A DNA stretch of 64,000 nt from assembly GCF_004745825.1 (NCBI RefSeq), contig NZ_SRLA01000007.1:1-64000 (forward strand), given 5' to 3'. Below are positions 1-8,988 of this stretch, piece after piece. The notes under the pieces are model-generated. The model made no database searches and was not told where the DNA came from. It worked only from the letters and a program-made list of their open reading frames with translations. The stretch's first letter is position 1; every line of letters begins with the position of its first letter. Both the position numbers and the translations under genes were made by a program. The DNA is from Hymenobacter fodinae (GTDB lineage Bacteria > Bacteroidota > Bacteroidia > Cytophagales > Hymenobacteraceae).

Positions 1-537
1 TCGCGTCCCTAATTCAAGGGCCAGGTAGCGCGTGAACACTTCCACGGCCCCTTTCATGCTAGCATAGGCCGATACGCCGGCAAAGGCGCTGCGGGTAGTG
101 GCCGAGGACATATTGACGATGCGGCCCTCATCGCGCAACAGGGGCAAGGCCTGCTGGGTGAGAAAGTACACGCCCTTAAAATGAATGTTCAGCATCTCAT
201 CAAACTTCGCTTCGGTCATCTCGGCAAAGGGCGTATTGAGGCTGGTGCCGGCGTTATTGATCAGAAAGTCGAAGCGGTCCGTTTGAAAGGTGCCCGTGAG
301 GGTTGTGGTGAGCTGAGCGAAAAAGCCAGGAAAACTGGATACCTCCGCCGTATTTAGCTGCAAGGCAACGGCCTTGCGCCCGAGGGCTTCAATCTGGTCT
401 ACCGTAGCAGCGGCCTCCTGGTGGTTGGTATGGTAGGTAAGCACGACGTCGATACCTTTCTGGGCTAACTGCAGGGCAATGTCTTTGCCGATGCCGCGGC
501 TGCCGCCGGTTACAAGGGCGATTTTAGGGGTTGTCAT
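1..537 (-). CDS. SDR-family oxidoreductase (3' part outside window)
   Basis: NAD(P)-dependent short-chain dehydrogenase; 179 N-terminal residues are visible and the gene runs off the left edge. The start ATG at 537 is followed by the glycine-rich cofactor motif TGGSRGIG, then the NNAG motif and the catalytic Tyr-x-x-x-Lys (YASMK). The substrate cannot be told. It lies downstream of an AraC regulator on the same strand, and the gap between them carries an AraC-type operator, so it is probably that regulator's target. A very similar AraC-then-SDR arrangement is found at 49,890-51,753. Confidence 0.9.
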   Translation of the reverse strand, partial: MTTPKIALVTGGSRGIGKDIALQLAQKGIDVVLTYHTNHQEAAATVDQIEALGRKAVALQLNTAEVSSFPGFFAQLTTTLTGTFQTDRFDFLINNAGTSLNTPFAEMTEAKFDEMLNIHFKGVYFLTQQALPLLRDEGRIVNMSSATTRSAFAGVSAYASMKGAVEVFTRYLALELGTR

Positions 538-570
538 CTGAATTGCTGTGACGTGTAAGAAAGAACACGA

Positions 571-638
571 CAAAGGTCTGGCGCGCCCCCAGCGTGGCTT
601 TTGCGCTTAGCAATCCATTTTATGTAAAAATCAAACCA
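571..638 (-). promoter_or_regulatory. AraC-type operator and promoter, module A
   Basis: Read on the minus strand, TGGTTTG (632-638) and TGGATTG (611-617) are direct repeats exactly 21 bp apart. The second is followed by GCGCAAA (600-606), then 20 bp, then AGACCTTTG (571-579) as a likely -7 element 34 bp before the SDR start. The upstream repeat touches the stop codon of the AraC gene. The same layout and partly the same sequence precede the SDR at 50,923. Confidence 0.55.
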
Positions 639-1578
639 CGGCAAGGCTGCGAAAAGCGCCCGGCGCAACGGCCGTTTGCCGTTTGAAGAAGTTGGCAAAA
701 TGCGCCACATCGGCGAAGCCCAGACTGTCGGCTATTTCAGCCATAGTCCAGTCAGTCTGACGGAGCAGGGCCTTAGATTCCTGCGCAATCCGGCTGCCGA
801 TGAGGTCAGTGGTGGTGCGGCCAGTGGTTTCCTTGAGCACCTTGTTGAGGTGGTTCACATGCACCGCCAAGTGGTCGGCGTAGTCTTTAGCCGTGCGCAG
901 CAGCAGGCGCTGCTGCGGGGTTTCCAGTGGAAACTGCCGCTCCAAGAGTTCAATGAATAAAGAGGTAAGTCGGGCTGCTCCGCTGTGCGCCGGGTGCAGT
1001 ACCGTAGCGGGTTGCTGCTTCTGGCCCAGGTGAATTAACTCAAGGACATAGGTGCGCAGCAAGTCGTACTTGTAAGCATAGTCTGAAGCCATTTCCTCGT
1101 GCATGCGCTGAAATTGGGCTTCCACCCGGCTGCTATCAGCCGCCGAAAGCTTGAAAACCGGGTGCCGGTCTCCTTTAAAAATTGGTAGCTCGTCGAGCAC
1201 CACGCCACTGTTGGCAGGTAATAGAAACTCCGCCGTAAACACGCAGAAATGGCCTTTTTGCTCGGGGTCAGGCGCCCACTGGTGGGGGAGTTTAGGCGAA
1301 GAGAAGACCAAGGCACTGTCCTCAATGTGGATGGTAGCATCGGGGTAGTCGACTCGGCTGCGCCCGCGTAGCAAGCTGATCTTGTAAAAAGACCGGCAGG
1401 CATAGGATACTGCTGGTTTCGCTTGGGCCGGCTCCCAGACGGCTCCTATGTCAAACACGTTGAAATGTCCAATGTCCTTCTGAATGCCGCTGGGCAGTAC
1501 GGTGTCCAGCTTGTCACCCGTGCAGGTGGTCAGTTCTTGGTAAAACTCACCCAACGGATTCGATTTTAGGGTGGCCAT
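631..1578 (-). CDS. AraC-family transcriptional regulator (module A)
   Basis: A 315-residue regulator with a C-terminal double helix-turn-helix (about residues 215-310; KETTGRTTTDLI, then EIADSLGFADVAHFANFFKR). The N-terminal half is a cupin-like sensing domain. The ATG at 1578 is preferred over an upstream TTG because its first residues match the paralogue at 49,890. The two proteins share long blocks such as LPSGIQ..IGHFNVF, YYKISL..GRSR.(E/D)Y and YKYDLLRTYVLELIH. It probably activates the SDR gene directly downstream. Confidence 0.93.
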   Translation of the reverse strand: MATLKSNPLGEFYQELTTCTGDKLDTVLPSGIQKDIGHFNVFDIGAVWEPAQAKPAVSYACRSFYKISLLRGRSRVDYPDATIHIEDSALVFSSPKLPHQWAPDPEQKGHFCVFTAEFLLPANSGVVLDELPIFKGDRHPVFKLSAADSSRVEAQFQRMHEEMASDYAYKYDLLRTYVLELIHLGQKQQPATVLHPAHSGAARLTSLFIELLERQFPLETPQQRLLLRTAKDYADHLAVHVNHLNKVLKETTGRTTTDLIGSRIAQESKALLRQTDWTMAEIADSLGFADVAHFANFFKRQTAVAPGAFRSLAVV

Positions 1579-1929
1579 AGCGTTTGAGAAAATCAAATAT
1601 AAACTAAGTTGTCAGTAGGGGAGTGGCCTACGATAAGCGCGCAGAAGAAGGCGTGTTTCCCGGCGGCGGCTCACCCCGGGAGTAGAACAGTACTCCGGCT
1701 TCCCTCTACAACAAGAAAAAGGAAGTATTTCCGCGGCATTTGGACAACTACAGGAGGGTGCGGGTAAGTGGTGTAACCGGAGAAGTGCAGATTTGAGATG
1801 AGTGAACACCTCAACTGCCGTTAACGAATGCGTGGTCGGGCCCCGGGGCCGCGGCCGTGGGAATCTGCCGCTCCGCCGCCCGACCCGCATTACGTTACTG
1901 CCTCTGTCCTGCCAAATCTTTCCCGCCCT
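1579..1929. other. divergent intergenic region with CTACAGGAGGGT motif
   Basis: About 350 bp between the AraC gene and the first polygalacturonase; no gene recognised. It holds CTACAGGAGGGT at 1748-1759, identical to a 12-mer at 19,163-19,174 before susC. A weak TGAG...CTCA inverted repeat lies at about 1798-1812. The shared 12-mer suggests joint control of pectin and rhamnose genes. Confidence 0.4.
1594..1601 (-). promoter_or_regulatory. -7 box for the module A AraC gene
   Basis: On the minus strand TATATTTG matches the Bacteroidota -7 consensus TAnnTTTG and lies 15 bp before the ATG at 1578. No clear -33 TTTG partner is visible. Confidence 0.4.
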
Positions 1930-3357
1930 ATGACGCTGCCCCTAACCCTCGCGGTTCCGCTATTCACGTGGTTGAGCACCCTGCTTGCTCCCGCGCCCAC
2001 GCCTGCTGCTCCCGCTGACCCCGCGTGGGTGAAGGAGGTAGGCGCCAAGAGCATGCCCGCCACCAAGAACAGTTTCTCCACCGCGAAATACGGGGCCGTG
2101 GGCGACGGCAAAACCCTCAACACCCAGGCCATTCAAAAGGCCATTGATGCCGCCGCCAAAAAAGGCGGAGTAGTGACGTTTGCCCCTGGCCAGTACCTGA
2201 CGGGCTCCATTTTCCTAAAGAAGGGTGTGACCCTGAACCTGCCCAAAGGCGTGACCCTGCTCGGCAGTCAGGACATCAAGGACTATCCCGAAATGCCCTC
2301 GCGCATTGCTGGCGTAGAAATGACCTGGCCCGCCGCCCTTATCAATATTGTGGATCAGGAAAACGTAGCCATCACCGGGGAAGGTACCGTGGACGGGCAG
2401 GGCAAACCTTTCTGGGACAAGTACTGGGCCATGCGCAAAGAGTACGACCCTAAGGGCCTGCGCTGGATTGTGGACTATGACGCCAAGCGCCCGCGCACCC
2501 TGCTGGTTTCTAATTCCAGCAACGTTACGCTCAAGGGCATTACGCTGCAGCGGGCCGGCTTCTGGACGGTGCACATCCTGTACTCCAAAAACGTCACGGC
2601 CGATGGGCTGGTGGTGCGCAACAACATTGGCGGGCACGGCCCCAGCACCGACGGCATCGACATCGACTCGAGCACCTACGTGCTGGTGCAGAACTGCGAC
2701 ATTGACTGCAACGACGACAACTTTTGCCTGAAAGCCGGCCGCGACTGGGACGGGCTACGGGTGAACCGGCCTACGGAGTACATCGTGATTCGGGACTGCG
2801 TGGCTGGGGCGGGTGATGGCCTATTTACCTGCGGCTCCGAAACCTCCGGGGGCATCCGCCACGTGCTGGCCCGCAACCTCAAGGCCAAGGGCACCAAGTA
2901 CGGCATCCGCCTGAAGTCGGCCACCAACCGCGGCGGCGTGGTGGAGGACATTATCGTGGAGGACATTCAGATGGACGCCGTGCGCGTGCCGATCATCATG
3001 ACCATGAACTGGAACCCGGCCTACAGCTACTCCACGCTGCCCGCCGGCTACACCGAGCAAACCCTGCCCGAGCACTGGAAAAAGATGCTGGCTAAGGTAG
3101 AACCCGAGCGCGGCACGCCCCACTTCCGCAACGTGCGCATCAGCAACCTGCGCGCCACGGGGGCCGGAGAAGCCATTTCCGCCGAGGGCCTGGCCGCCTC
3201 CCTGCTCGAAAACTTTCAGCTGGATAACATCTCGATTACCGGGAAGAAAGCCGGTAAGATTGACTTCGCCCAAGGCTGGAGCATCAAAGACCTGGAAATC
3301 AAAGCCGAGGATCAAGAGCCCGTGGCTGTGATTAACAGCACGAACATGAAGTATTAA
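1930..3357 (+). CDS. GH28 polygalacturonase-like secreted glycoside hydrolase
   Basis: Pectate-backbone hydrolase of the right-handed parallel beta-helix type, 475 residues. The start at 1930 gives a signal peptide (LPLTLAVPLFTWLS..). GH28 landmarks follow: a KYGAVGDG N-terminal motif, STDGIDIDSS, the acidic pair in CNDDNFCLKAG, GLFTCGSETSGG in place of the usual G-H-G region, and YGIRLKS (the RxK-type motif). The usual GDD is NDD here, as in some exo-acting and rhamnogalacturonan-directed members. Upstream in-frame sequence (from 1828) is proline/glycine-rich and unlikely to be translated. The product is probably periplasmic or secreted and supplies galacturonides to the uptake genes nearby. 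Confidence 0.9.
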   Translation: MTLPLTLAVPLFTWLSTLLAPAPTPAAPADPAWVKEVGAKSMPATKNSFSTAKYGAVGDGKTLNTQAIQKAIDAAAKKGGVVTFAPGQYLTGSIFLKKGVTLNLPKGVTLLGSQDIKDYPEMPSRIAGVEMTWPAALINIVDQENVAITGEGTVDGQGKPFWDKYWAMRKEYDPKGLRWIVDYDAKRPRTLLVSNSSNVTLKGITLQRAGFWTVHILYSKNVTADGLVVRNNIGGHGPSTDGIDIDSSTYVLVQNCDIDCNDDNFCLKAGRDWDGLRVNRPTEYIVIRDCVAGAGDGLFTCGSETSGGIRHVLARNLKAKGTKYGIRLKSATNRGGVVEDIIVEDIQMDAVRVPIIMTMNWNPAYSYSTLPAGYTEQTLPEHWKKMLAKVEPERGTPHFRNVRISNLRATGAGEAISAEGLAASLLENFQLDNISITGKKAGKIDFAQGWSIKDLEIKAEDQEPVAVINSTNMKY

Positions 3358-3389
3358 GTGAGTGATAGACTGGCCTAGAACAGCTTAAG

Positions 3390-3640
3390 GGAAACGCCAT
3401 GTCGAGCGGAGTCTAGACATCTCGCGGGCTAACGCTGCTCCACATAACACGTCATGCTGAGCTTGTCGAAGCAACTCTCCCGCTTCGTTGCAGAGTGGCT
3501 AGGCCAGTCGATTAGTCAGTAGGAGAGGTGCTTCGACTGCGCTTGGAATGTCGTTCTAGAGTGGGCGTTCTAGGCCAGTCAACCACCCCCAGCCCCTCCT
3601 TATCCAAGGAGGGGAGCTTCGTTCTGTTACTGCGCTAAGC
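3390..3640. repeat. intergenic repeat block (families 1 and 2)
   Basis: The 310 bp between GH28 and the permease gene holds no gene but is full of interspersed repeats. These are CATGTCGAGCGGAGTC...ACATCTCGCG (family 1, also near 29,935 and 31,888), CACGTCATGCTGAGC, and GTTCTAGGCCAGTCA followed by CCCCTCCTTATCCAAGGAGGGG, a hairpin (family 2, also near 11,150, 30,093 and 32,110). It contains two CTAGGCC heptamers, with a GGCCTAG just upstream. Confidence 0.7.
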
Positions 3641-3667
3641 CACTGCGCCGCCCCAATCCCACCCTGA

Positions 3668-4933
3668 ATGAAGAAGAACCAGAACCTGTTTGCGGTGGGG
3701 CTGATTACCTCGCTATTTTTTCTGTGGGGTTTCGCCGTGAACCTGAACCCGGTGCTGATTCCACACCTGAAGAAGGCTTGTCAGCTGACGGATACTCAAT
3801 CGGCGCTGATTGACTCGGCTTTCTTCGCGGCGTATTTTCTGGTGGCCCTGCCAGCCGGGCAGTTCATGAAGCGCTTTGGATATAAAGGCGGCATTCTGCT
3901 AGGCCTGTTGCTATTTGCTACGGGGGCATTTCTGTTTTACCCGGCTGCCGCTACCCGCACCTACGGCTTCTTCCTGGTGGCTTTGTTCATTATTGCCAGC
4001 GGCCTGACCTTCCTGGAAACGGCTGCCAACCCTTACATCACGGTGCTCGGCGACCCGGAAGGCGCTACGCAACGCCTGAACTTCGCGCAGTCATTTAATG
4101 GGCTGGCGGCCACGCTGGCCCCACTGCTGGGCGGGCAAGTTATTCTCTCGGGCCGCAGCCTCACGGCGCAGCAGACAGCAGCCATGACGCCCGCGCAGCT
4201 CACCGGCTACCTCAACCAAGAAGCCGCCACCGTGCAGCTGCCCTACCTACTAATTGGGCTGGTGGTGCTGGCGGTGGCCATGGTACTTTACTTCACTCGC
4301 CTGCCCGACATAACGGAGCCTACAGGATCTACTCCGGGGGGTGGCCGCTCTTTATGGCAGGAGAAGAACTTGCTGTGGGGCGTGGTGGCGCAGTTCTTTT
4401 ACGTGGGCGCCCAGGTGTGCCTAAGCAGCTTCTTCATCCGGTTTGCGGGTGGGGTAGCGGGTATTCAGGAGCAGGCGGCTACCCTCTATCTCTCGGGGGC
4501 CCTGTTGGGCTTTATGGCGGGCCGGTTTATTGGTACCGCGCTCATGCGGGTGGTGCCGCCCGCCCGCCTGCTGGCTGTCTACAGCCTAGTCAATGTGCTG
4601 CTGATAGGCCTAGCCGTGACACTGAAAGGGCAGTTGCCGGTGTACGCGCTGATGGGGGTGGAGTTCTTCATGTCCATCATGTTTCCCACCATTTTCTCCT
4701 TGAGCATTCGGGGGCTGGGGGCGAAGACCAAAGAAGGCTCTTCGCTACTGATTATGGCCATTGTGGGCGGAGCGGTGTTTCCCGTGCTCATGGGGCGCGT
4801 GTCGGATGCCAGCTCCATCCAAACGGCCTATGTGGTGCCGGGCGTGTGCTTTCTGGTGGTGCTGTACTTTGCCCTGCGCAACGCCCGCACCCGAGTTAAC
4901 CCGCAGGAAATTTCGCTCATGGCCGCGCACTAG
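3668..4933 (+). CDS. fucP: FucP-type sugar:H+ symporter (MFS)
   Basis: A 421-residue major facilitator with about 12 hydrophobic segments. The N-terminus (LFFLWGFAVNLNPVLIPHLK) and the ETAANPYITVLG and RLNFAQSFNGLA segments are typical of the L-fucose permease family. It probably brings L-fucose or a related 6-deoxy sugar across the inner membrane. It starts a co-directional run with an SDR, an FAH-family hydrolase, an amidohydrolase and a second SDR, which together look like non-phosphorylative deoxy-sugar catabolism. L-rhamnose or another sugar is possible, since the rhamnose genes are close by and have their own transporter. Confidence 0.88.
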   Translation: MKKNQNLFAVGLITSLFFLWGFAVNLNPVLIPHLKKACQLTDTQSALIDSAFFAAYFLVALPAGQFMKRFGYKGGILLGLLLFATGAFLFYPAAATRTYGFFLVALFIIASGLTFLETAANPYITVLGDPEGATQRLNFAQSFNGLAATLAPLLGGQVILSGRSLTAQQTAAMTPAQLTGYLNQEAATVQLPYLLIGLVVLAVAMVLYFTRLPDITEPTGSTPGGGRSLWQEKNLLWGVVAQFFYVGAQVCLSSFFIRFAGGVAGIQEQAATLYLSGALLGFMAGRFIGTALMRVVPPARLLAVYSLVNVLLIGLAVTLKGQLPVYALMGVEFFMSIMFPTIFSLSIRGLGAKTKEGSSLLIMAIVGGAVFPVLMGRVSDASSIQTAYVVPGVCFLVVLYFALRNARTRVNPQEISLMAAH

Positions 4934-4962
4934 CGGCTTCATCTAGTAGGTCAACCATCATC

Positions 4963-5727
4963 ATGTTTAGTCTCCAGGGAAAAGGCGCCGTGATTACCGG
5001 CGGCGGAAGTGGAATTGGTCGGGCTATAGCGCAGCTGTTTGCCCGGCAAGGGGCCACCGTGCACGTAGTCGAGCTCAACCCCGAAGCCGCGGCCGAAACC
5101 GTAGCGCTGATTCAACAGGAGGGAGGCCAGGCCCAGGCTCACCAGCTGGATATCAGCCAGCAGGCCTCCGTAGTCAGCGCGTTTCAGGCGCTAGGCCAGG
5201 TCGATATTCTGGTGAATAACGCTGGTATTGCCCACGTGGGCAACGCCGAGCATACTACCGAGGCCGACTTCGAGCGGGTGTACCAGGTGAACGTGAAAGG
5301 GGCTTATAACTGCCTGTTTGCGGCCCTGCCGCTGATGAAGCAGCAGGGCCGGGGCGTGATTCTGAACATGGCCTCCATTGCCGCCGTGGTGGGCATCACC
5401 GACCGGTTTGCGTACTCCATGAGCAAGGGCGCCATCTACGCCATGACGCTCTCGGTGGCCCGCGACTACTTGGCCCACGGCATCCGCTGCAACAGCATTT
5501 CGCCGGCCCGGGTGCACACGCCTTTCGTGGATGGCTTCATTGCTAAAAACTACGCCGGCCAGGAAGCCGAAATCTTCGATAAGCTCTCGAAAAGCCAGCC
5601 CATCGGGCGCATGGGTAGGCCCGGGGAGGTAGCCGCCCTCGCGCTCTACCTGTGCTCCGACGAAGCTGGCTTCGTGACGGGCTGCGACTACCCCCTCGAC
5701 GGCGGATTTATCAAGCTGAATAACTAG
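4963..5727 (+). CDS. SDR dehydrogenase, probable 2-keto-3-deoxy-L-fuconate (or rhamnonate) dehydrogenase
   Basis: A 254-residue SDR with TGGGSGIG (cofactor), NNAG, Ser and YSMSK (catalytic Tyr/Lys), and the C-terminal VTGCDYPLDGG typical of classical SDRs. Position, between a FucP-like permease and an FAH-family hydrolase, suggests oxidation of a 2-keto-3-deoxy sugar acid to the 2,4-diketo compound. Starts 30 bp after the permease stop, so probably the same transcript. Substrate assignment is inference from context. Confidence 0.85.
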   Translation: MFSLQGKGAVITGGGSGIGRAIAQLFARQGATVHVVELNPEAAAETVALIQQEGGQAQAHQLDISQQASVVSAFQALGQVDILVNNAGIAHVGNAEHTTEADFERVYQVNVKGAYNCLFAALPLMKQQGRGVILNMASIAAVVGITDRFAYSMSKGAIYAMTLSVARDYLAHGIRCNSISPARVHTPFVDGFIAKNYAGQEAEIFDKLSKSQPIGRMGRPGEVAALALYLCSDEAGFVTGCDYPLDGGFIKLNN

Positions 5728-5821
5728 CACTTGCCCGCCAGGCCCTGATTTTACCCGCCCGCAGAAGCAACCCGCCGGCCATTCCGGCAACCTTACTCCC
5801 GCAAACAAATCCGCAGCCACG

Positions 5822-6679
5822 ATGAAGCTAATCCGCCACGGCCAGCCCGACCAGGAACAACCCGGAGTTATTCTCAACGACCAGAAGTACGACGTTTCCG
5901 CGTTCGGGGAAGACTACAACGAAGCGTTCTTCGCGACCGGTGGCCTAGCGCGACTAGCGGCCTTTGTGCAGGCCAACGAAGGACAGCTGCCACTACTGGG
6001 CGACGAGGTTCGGCTCGGTTCTCCGGTGGCGCGGCCCTCCAAAATCGTGTGCATCGGCCTGAACTACGTGGACCACGCCCGCGAAACCGGTGCCACGCCG
6101 CCCACCGAGCCCATTCTATTCATGAAGTCGACCACCTCACTAGTGGGCCCGAACGACAACATCATTATCCCGCGCAACTCCGTGAAAACCGATTGGGAAG
6201 TGGAGCTGGCGGTGGTAATTGGCAAGCGCGCATCCTACGTGGAAGAGGCTGACGCGGCCGACTACATTGCCGGCTACGCCCTGCACAACGACGTGTCGGA
6301 GCGGGAGTTTCAGCTGGAACGCGGCGGCACCTGGGACAAGGGCAAGGGCTGCGACACGTTTGCGCCGGTTGGTCCGGTTCTAGCTACGCCCGATGAATTG
6401 GCGGACGTAAACAACCTGCGCCTGTGGCTCTCGGTGAACGGGCAGATGATGCAGGATGGCACCACCCAAAACCTCATTTTTAAGGTGCCTTACCTGGTTT
6501 CTTACCTCAGCCAGTTCATGACCCTGCTGCCCGGCGACATTATTTCCACGGGCACGCCGGCCGGGGTAGGCCTGGGCTTCAAGCCGCCCGTGTACCTGAA
6601 ACCCGGCGACGTGGTAGAGCTGGGCATTGATGGGCTGGGAACCTCCCGACAGCAGGTGCAAGCCTATGGCCAGAATTGA
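5822..6679 (+). CDS. FAH-family hydrolase, probable 2,4-diketo-3-deoxy-L-fuconate (rhamnonate) hydrolase
   Basis: A 285-residue fumarylacetoacetate-hydrolase-fold protein. The first ~70 residues are the variable N-terminal part; the catalytic domain begins at KIVCIGLNYVDHARE. The metal-binding acidic residues are visible in DWEVELAVVIG and in LHNDVSERE, and GDIISTGTPAGVG is the family signature. In the known pathway this enzyme splits the diketo acid into pyruvate and L-lactate, which fits the LutABC operon close by. It overlaps the next gene by 14 bp. Confidence 0.87.
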   Translation: MKLIRHGQPDQEQPGVILNDQKYDVSAFGEDYNEAFFATGGLARLAAFVQANEGQLPLLGDEVRLGSPVARPSKIVCIGLNYVDHARETGATPPTEPILFMKSTTSLVGPNDNIIIPRNSVKTDWEVELAVVIGKRASYVEEADAADYIAGYALHNDVSEREFQLERGGTWDKGKGCDTFAPVGPVLATPDELADVNNLRLWLSVNGQMMQDGTTQNLIFKVPYLVSYLSQFMTLLPGDIISTGTPAGVGLGFKPPVYLKPGDVVELGIDGLGTSRQQVQAYGQN

Positions 6680-7526
6680 TTCGCACGTCCACTTCTGGCA
6701 GTTCCAACCGGAGCGCGACGCCTGGATAACGGACGACATGCGCGCCCTGCGCCATAATTTTCTGCCCCCGGACCTGGAGCCGCTGCTAGACCAGCATCAG
6801 CTCGATGGCTGCGTAGCCGTGCAGGCCGATCAGTCAGAAGCCGAGACGATTTTTCTGCTGTACCACGCCACCAAGCACAACTTTATCAAGGGTGTGGTGG
6901 GCTGGGTTGATTTGCAGGCGCCCGACGTGGCGCGGCGCTTAGAGCGGTACGCCCAATTTCCGGAGCTGATAGGGTTCCGGCACATTCTGCAAAGCGAAGC
7001 CGACCAAGCGCTGATGCTGACGCCGGCTTTCAACAGAGGCCTAGCGGCGTTGTTTGCGCACGGGTTTACCTATGATCTACTCATTCAGCCGGGTCAACTG
7101 GCCTATGCCACGGAGCTGGTAAAGCGTTTTCCGGAACAGCCTTTCATCATCGACCACTTGGCCAAGCCTTACATCAAAGCAGGCGCGCTGGAGCCCTGGT
7201 GCCAGCAACTGCAGGCGCTGGCCGCCCACCAAAACGTGTTCTGCAAAGTATCGGGCTTGGTGACGGAAGCCGACTGGCACCACTGGCAACCCGCCGATTT
7301 TCGCCCTTACCTCGATGCCGCCTTCGAAGCATTCGGCCCCCAGCGGCTCCTGTTTGGCTCCGACTGGCCCGTGTGCACGGTGGCCGGCGGCTACCGCCGG
7401 GCCCTAAGCCTGCTGGAGAATTATCTTACCGAATTCAGTTCGGCTGAACAAGCCGGCTTCTGGGGCGACAATGCCGCGCAGTTTTACCGCTTACAACACC
7501 AGCTAGCCGATGGATTTACAGCTTAA
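6666..7526 (+). CDS. amidohydrolase-2 family sugar lactonase (L-fuconolactonase / L-rhamnonolactonase)
   Basis: A 286-residue TIM-barrel amidohydrolase of the COG3618 type. The start at 6666 (MARIDSHVHFWQF) overlaps the FAH stop and places the metal-binding HxH at the N-terminus. DHLAKP and FGSDWPV are the other active-site strands. It would open the aldonolactone made by the sugar dehydrogenase. It overlaps the following SDR by 17 bp, so the three genes are translationally coupled. Confidence 0.87.
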   Translation: MARIDSHVHFWQFQPERDAWITDDMRALRHNFLPPDLEPLLDQHQLDGCVAVQADQSEAETIFLLYHATKHNFIKGVVGWVDLQAPDVARRLERYAQFPELIGFRHILQSEADQALMLTPAFNRGLAALFAHGFTYDLLIQPGQLAYATELVKRFPEQPFIIDHLAKPYIKAGALEPWCQQLQALAAHQNVFCKVSGLVTEADWHHWQPADFRPYLDAAFEAFGPQRLLFGSDWPVCTVAGGYRRALSLLENYLTEFSSAEQAGFWGDNAAQFYRLQHQLADGFTA

Positions 7527-8298
7527 GGAGAAGGTCATCATCGTCAGCGGCGGGGCCAAGGGCATTGGGGAAGGCATTGTGCGGGTGCTGGCGCAGGAAG
7601 GAGCCATACCGGTCATTCTGGGCCGTAACGAAGCCGACAACCAGGCCACCGTAGCAGCCATTACTGCCGCGGGCGGGCACGCCAGCCACGTGGTAGCAGA
7701 ACTCTCCGACCCCGCGGCGTGTGAGGCCGCGGTGCAGGCCGTGCTAGGCCAGTTCGGGCGCATTGATGGGCTGGTGAACAACGCGGGCGTGAACGATGGA
7801 GTAGGCTTGGAGCACGGCGACTACCCCCGTTTTCTGGCTAGCCTGCACAAGAACTTAGTGCACTATTATTTGCTGGCTCACTACGCGCTGCCGGAGCTGA
7901 AAAAGTCGCGCGGCGCCATCGTGAATATCAGCTCCAAAACTGCCGAAACCGGCCAGGGCAACACCTCGGCTTACGCGGCGGCCAACGGCGGCCGCAACGC
8001 CCTCACCCGGGAGTGGGCCGTAGAGCTGCTCAAATACGGCATCCGGGTGAATGCCGTGGTAGTAGCTGAGTGCTGGACGCCCCAATATGAATCCTGGATT
8101 CAAACCCTGGAAAACCCCGCGGAGAAGTTGCGCGAAATCACGGCCCGCATTCCGCTAGGCCACCGCATGACTACCGCCGAGGAAATTGCTAACACCACGG
8201 CCTTCCTGCTCTCCGAGCGCAGCAGCCACACTACCGGCCAGCTCATCTACGTAGATGGGGGCTACGTGCACCTCGACCGAGCCTTGGCTAATGCCTGA
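7510..8298 (+). CDS. SDR dehydrogenase, probable L-fucose/L-rhamnose 1-dehydrogenase, with Lys-to-Asn change
   Basis: A 262-residue SDR with SGGAKGIG cofactor loop, NNAG, catalytic Ser (NISSK) and Tyr155. The residue four after Tyr155 is Asn159 (codon AAC at 7984-7986) where almost all classical SDRs have the catalytic Lys (Y-A-A-A-N instead of Y-x-x-x-K). The rest, including GIRVNAVVVAE and the C-terminal TTGQLIYVDGG, is intact. Last gene of the run; predicted to oxidise the sugar to its lactone. I cannot tell whether Asn here is normal for a subfamily or a loss of function. Confidence 0.85.
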   Translation: MDLQLKEKVIIVSGGAKGIGEGIVRVLAQEGAIPVILGRNEADNQATVAAITAAGGHASHVVAELSDPAACEAAVQAVLGQFGRIDGLVNNAGVNDGVGLEHGDYPRFLASLHKNLVHYYLLAHYALPELKKSRGAIVNISSKTAETGQGNTSAYAAANGGRNALTREWAVELLKYGIRVNAVVVAECWTPQYESWIQTLENPAEKLREITARIPLGHRMTTAEEIANTTAFLLSERSSHTTGQLIYVDGGYVHLDRALANA

Positions 8299-8333
8299 CC
8301 TCGCGGCTGAGGTAAGCGCCCTAGAGGGTGGTA

Positions 8334-8924
8334 TTACACCAGCAGCACCGTCATGCTCCGGGCGCCGTGAGCCCCAATCACCAACGACTGCTCAATATCA
8401 GCGGTTTTGGAGGGGCCCGCTAGGAAGGTGCCGTAGCTCCCTACCGAACTCAGGCGGGCGTAGGCCTGGTGCATGGTGGCTACAATGTTGCGGCGCTCAA
8501 GTACCAGGGCCAGGTGCCGGGTTACCACGGGCAGGGCGCGGTGCAGCGTATTGGCCTCGGGCACCCAAATGGCCCCATTCTCCGCCACGCCAAACTCGCC
8601 TTGCAGCACGGCTAGCTCTACGCCCGCCAGTACCTCAATGGAGGTTTGCGCATCTACTGGCACGACGGCCTCGGGCAGTAGGGGCGAGGCAATGCGGTAA
8701 TCAGTAGGGTACAGTCCGTGAATAACTTCCGCCAGGCGGGCGGCATCCATCACTTCCACCACCTGCCCGCCAATGCCCTGCAGAATAGCCGTGAACTTCT
8801 CCGCCGAATCGTCACCCGCAAAAAGCGGCACGGTTGGGAGAGGCAGCTCGGCTGGCTGGTTGGCGCGCACAGCCGCCAGAATCTTTTCGCGGGAAGAAGT
8901 CAAGGGGGAGGTGATGAGGTGCAA
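8334..8924 (-). CDS. lutC: lactate utilisation protein C (LUD domain)
   Basis: A 196-residue LUD-domain protein, third gene of a lutABC operon on the minus strand (64 bp after lutB). The first residues (SREKILAAVRAN) and the C-terminal IGAHGARSMTVLL are typical of LutC/YkgG. Together LutABC oxidise L-lactate to pyruvate through iron-sulphur subunits in the cytoplasm. The gene converges on the sugar-dehydrogenase run with only 35 bp between stops. Confidence 0.93.
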   Translation of the reverse strand: MHLITSPLTSSREKILAAVRANQPAELPLPTVPLFAGDDSAEKFTAILQGIGGQVVEVMDAARLAEVIHGLYPTDYRIASPLLPEAVVPVDAQTSIEVLAGVELAVLQGEFGVAENGAIWVPEANTLHRALPVVTRHLALVLERRNIVATMHQAYARLSSVGSYGTFLAGPSKTADIEQSLVIGAHGARSMTVLLV

Positions 8925-8988
8925 GGTGATGAGGGAATGGGGTGATGAAGAGCGTGAAGGCCAGAATACCTATTCACAGATTTACTCT

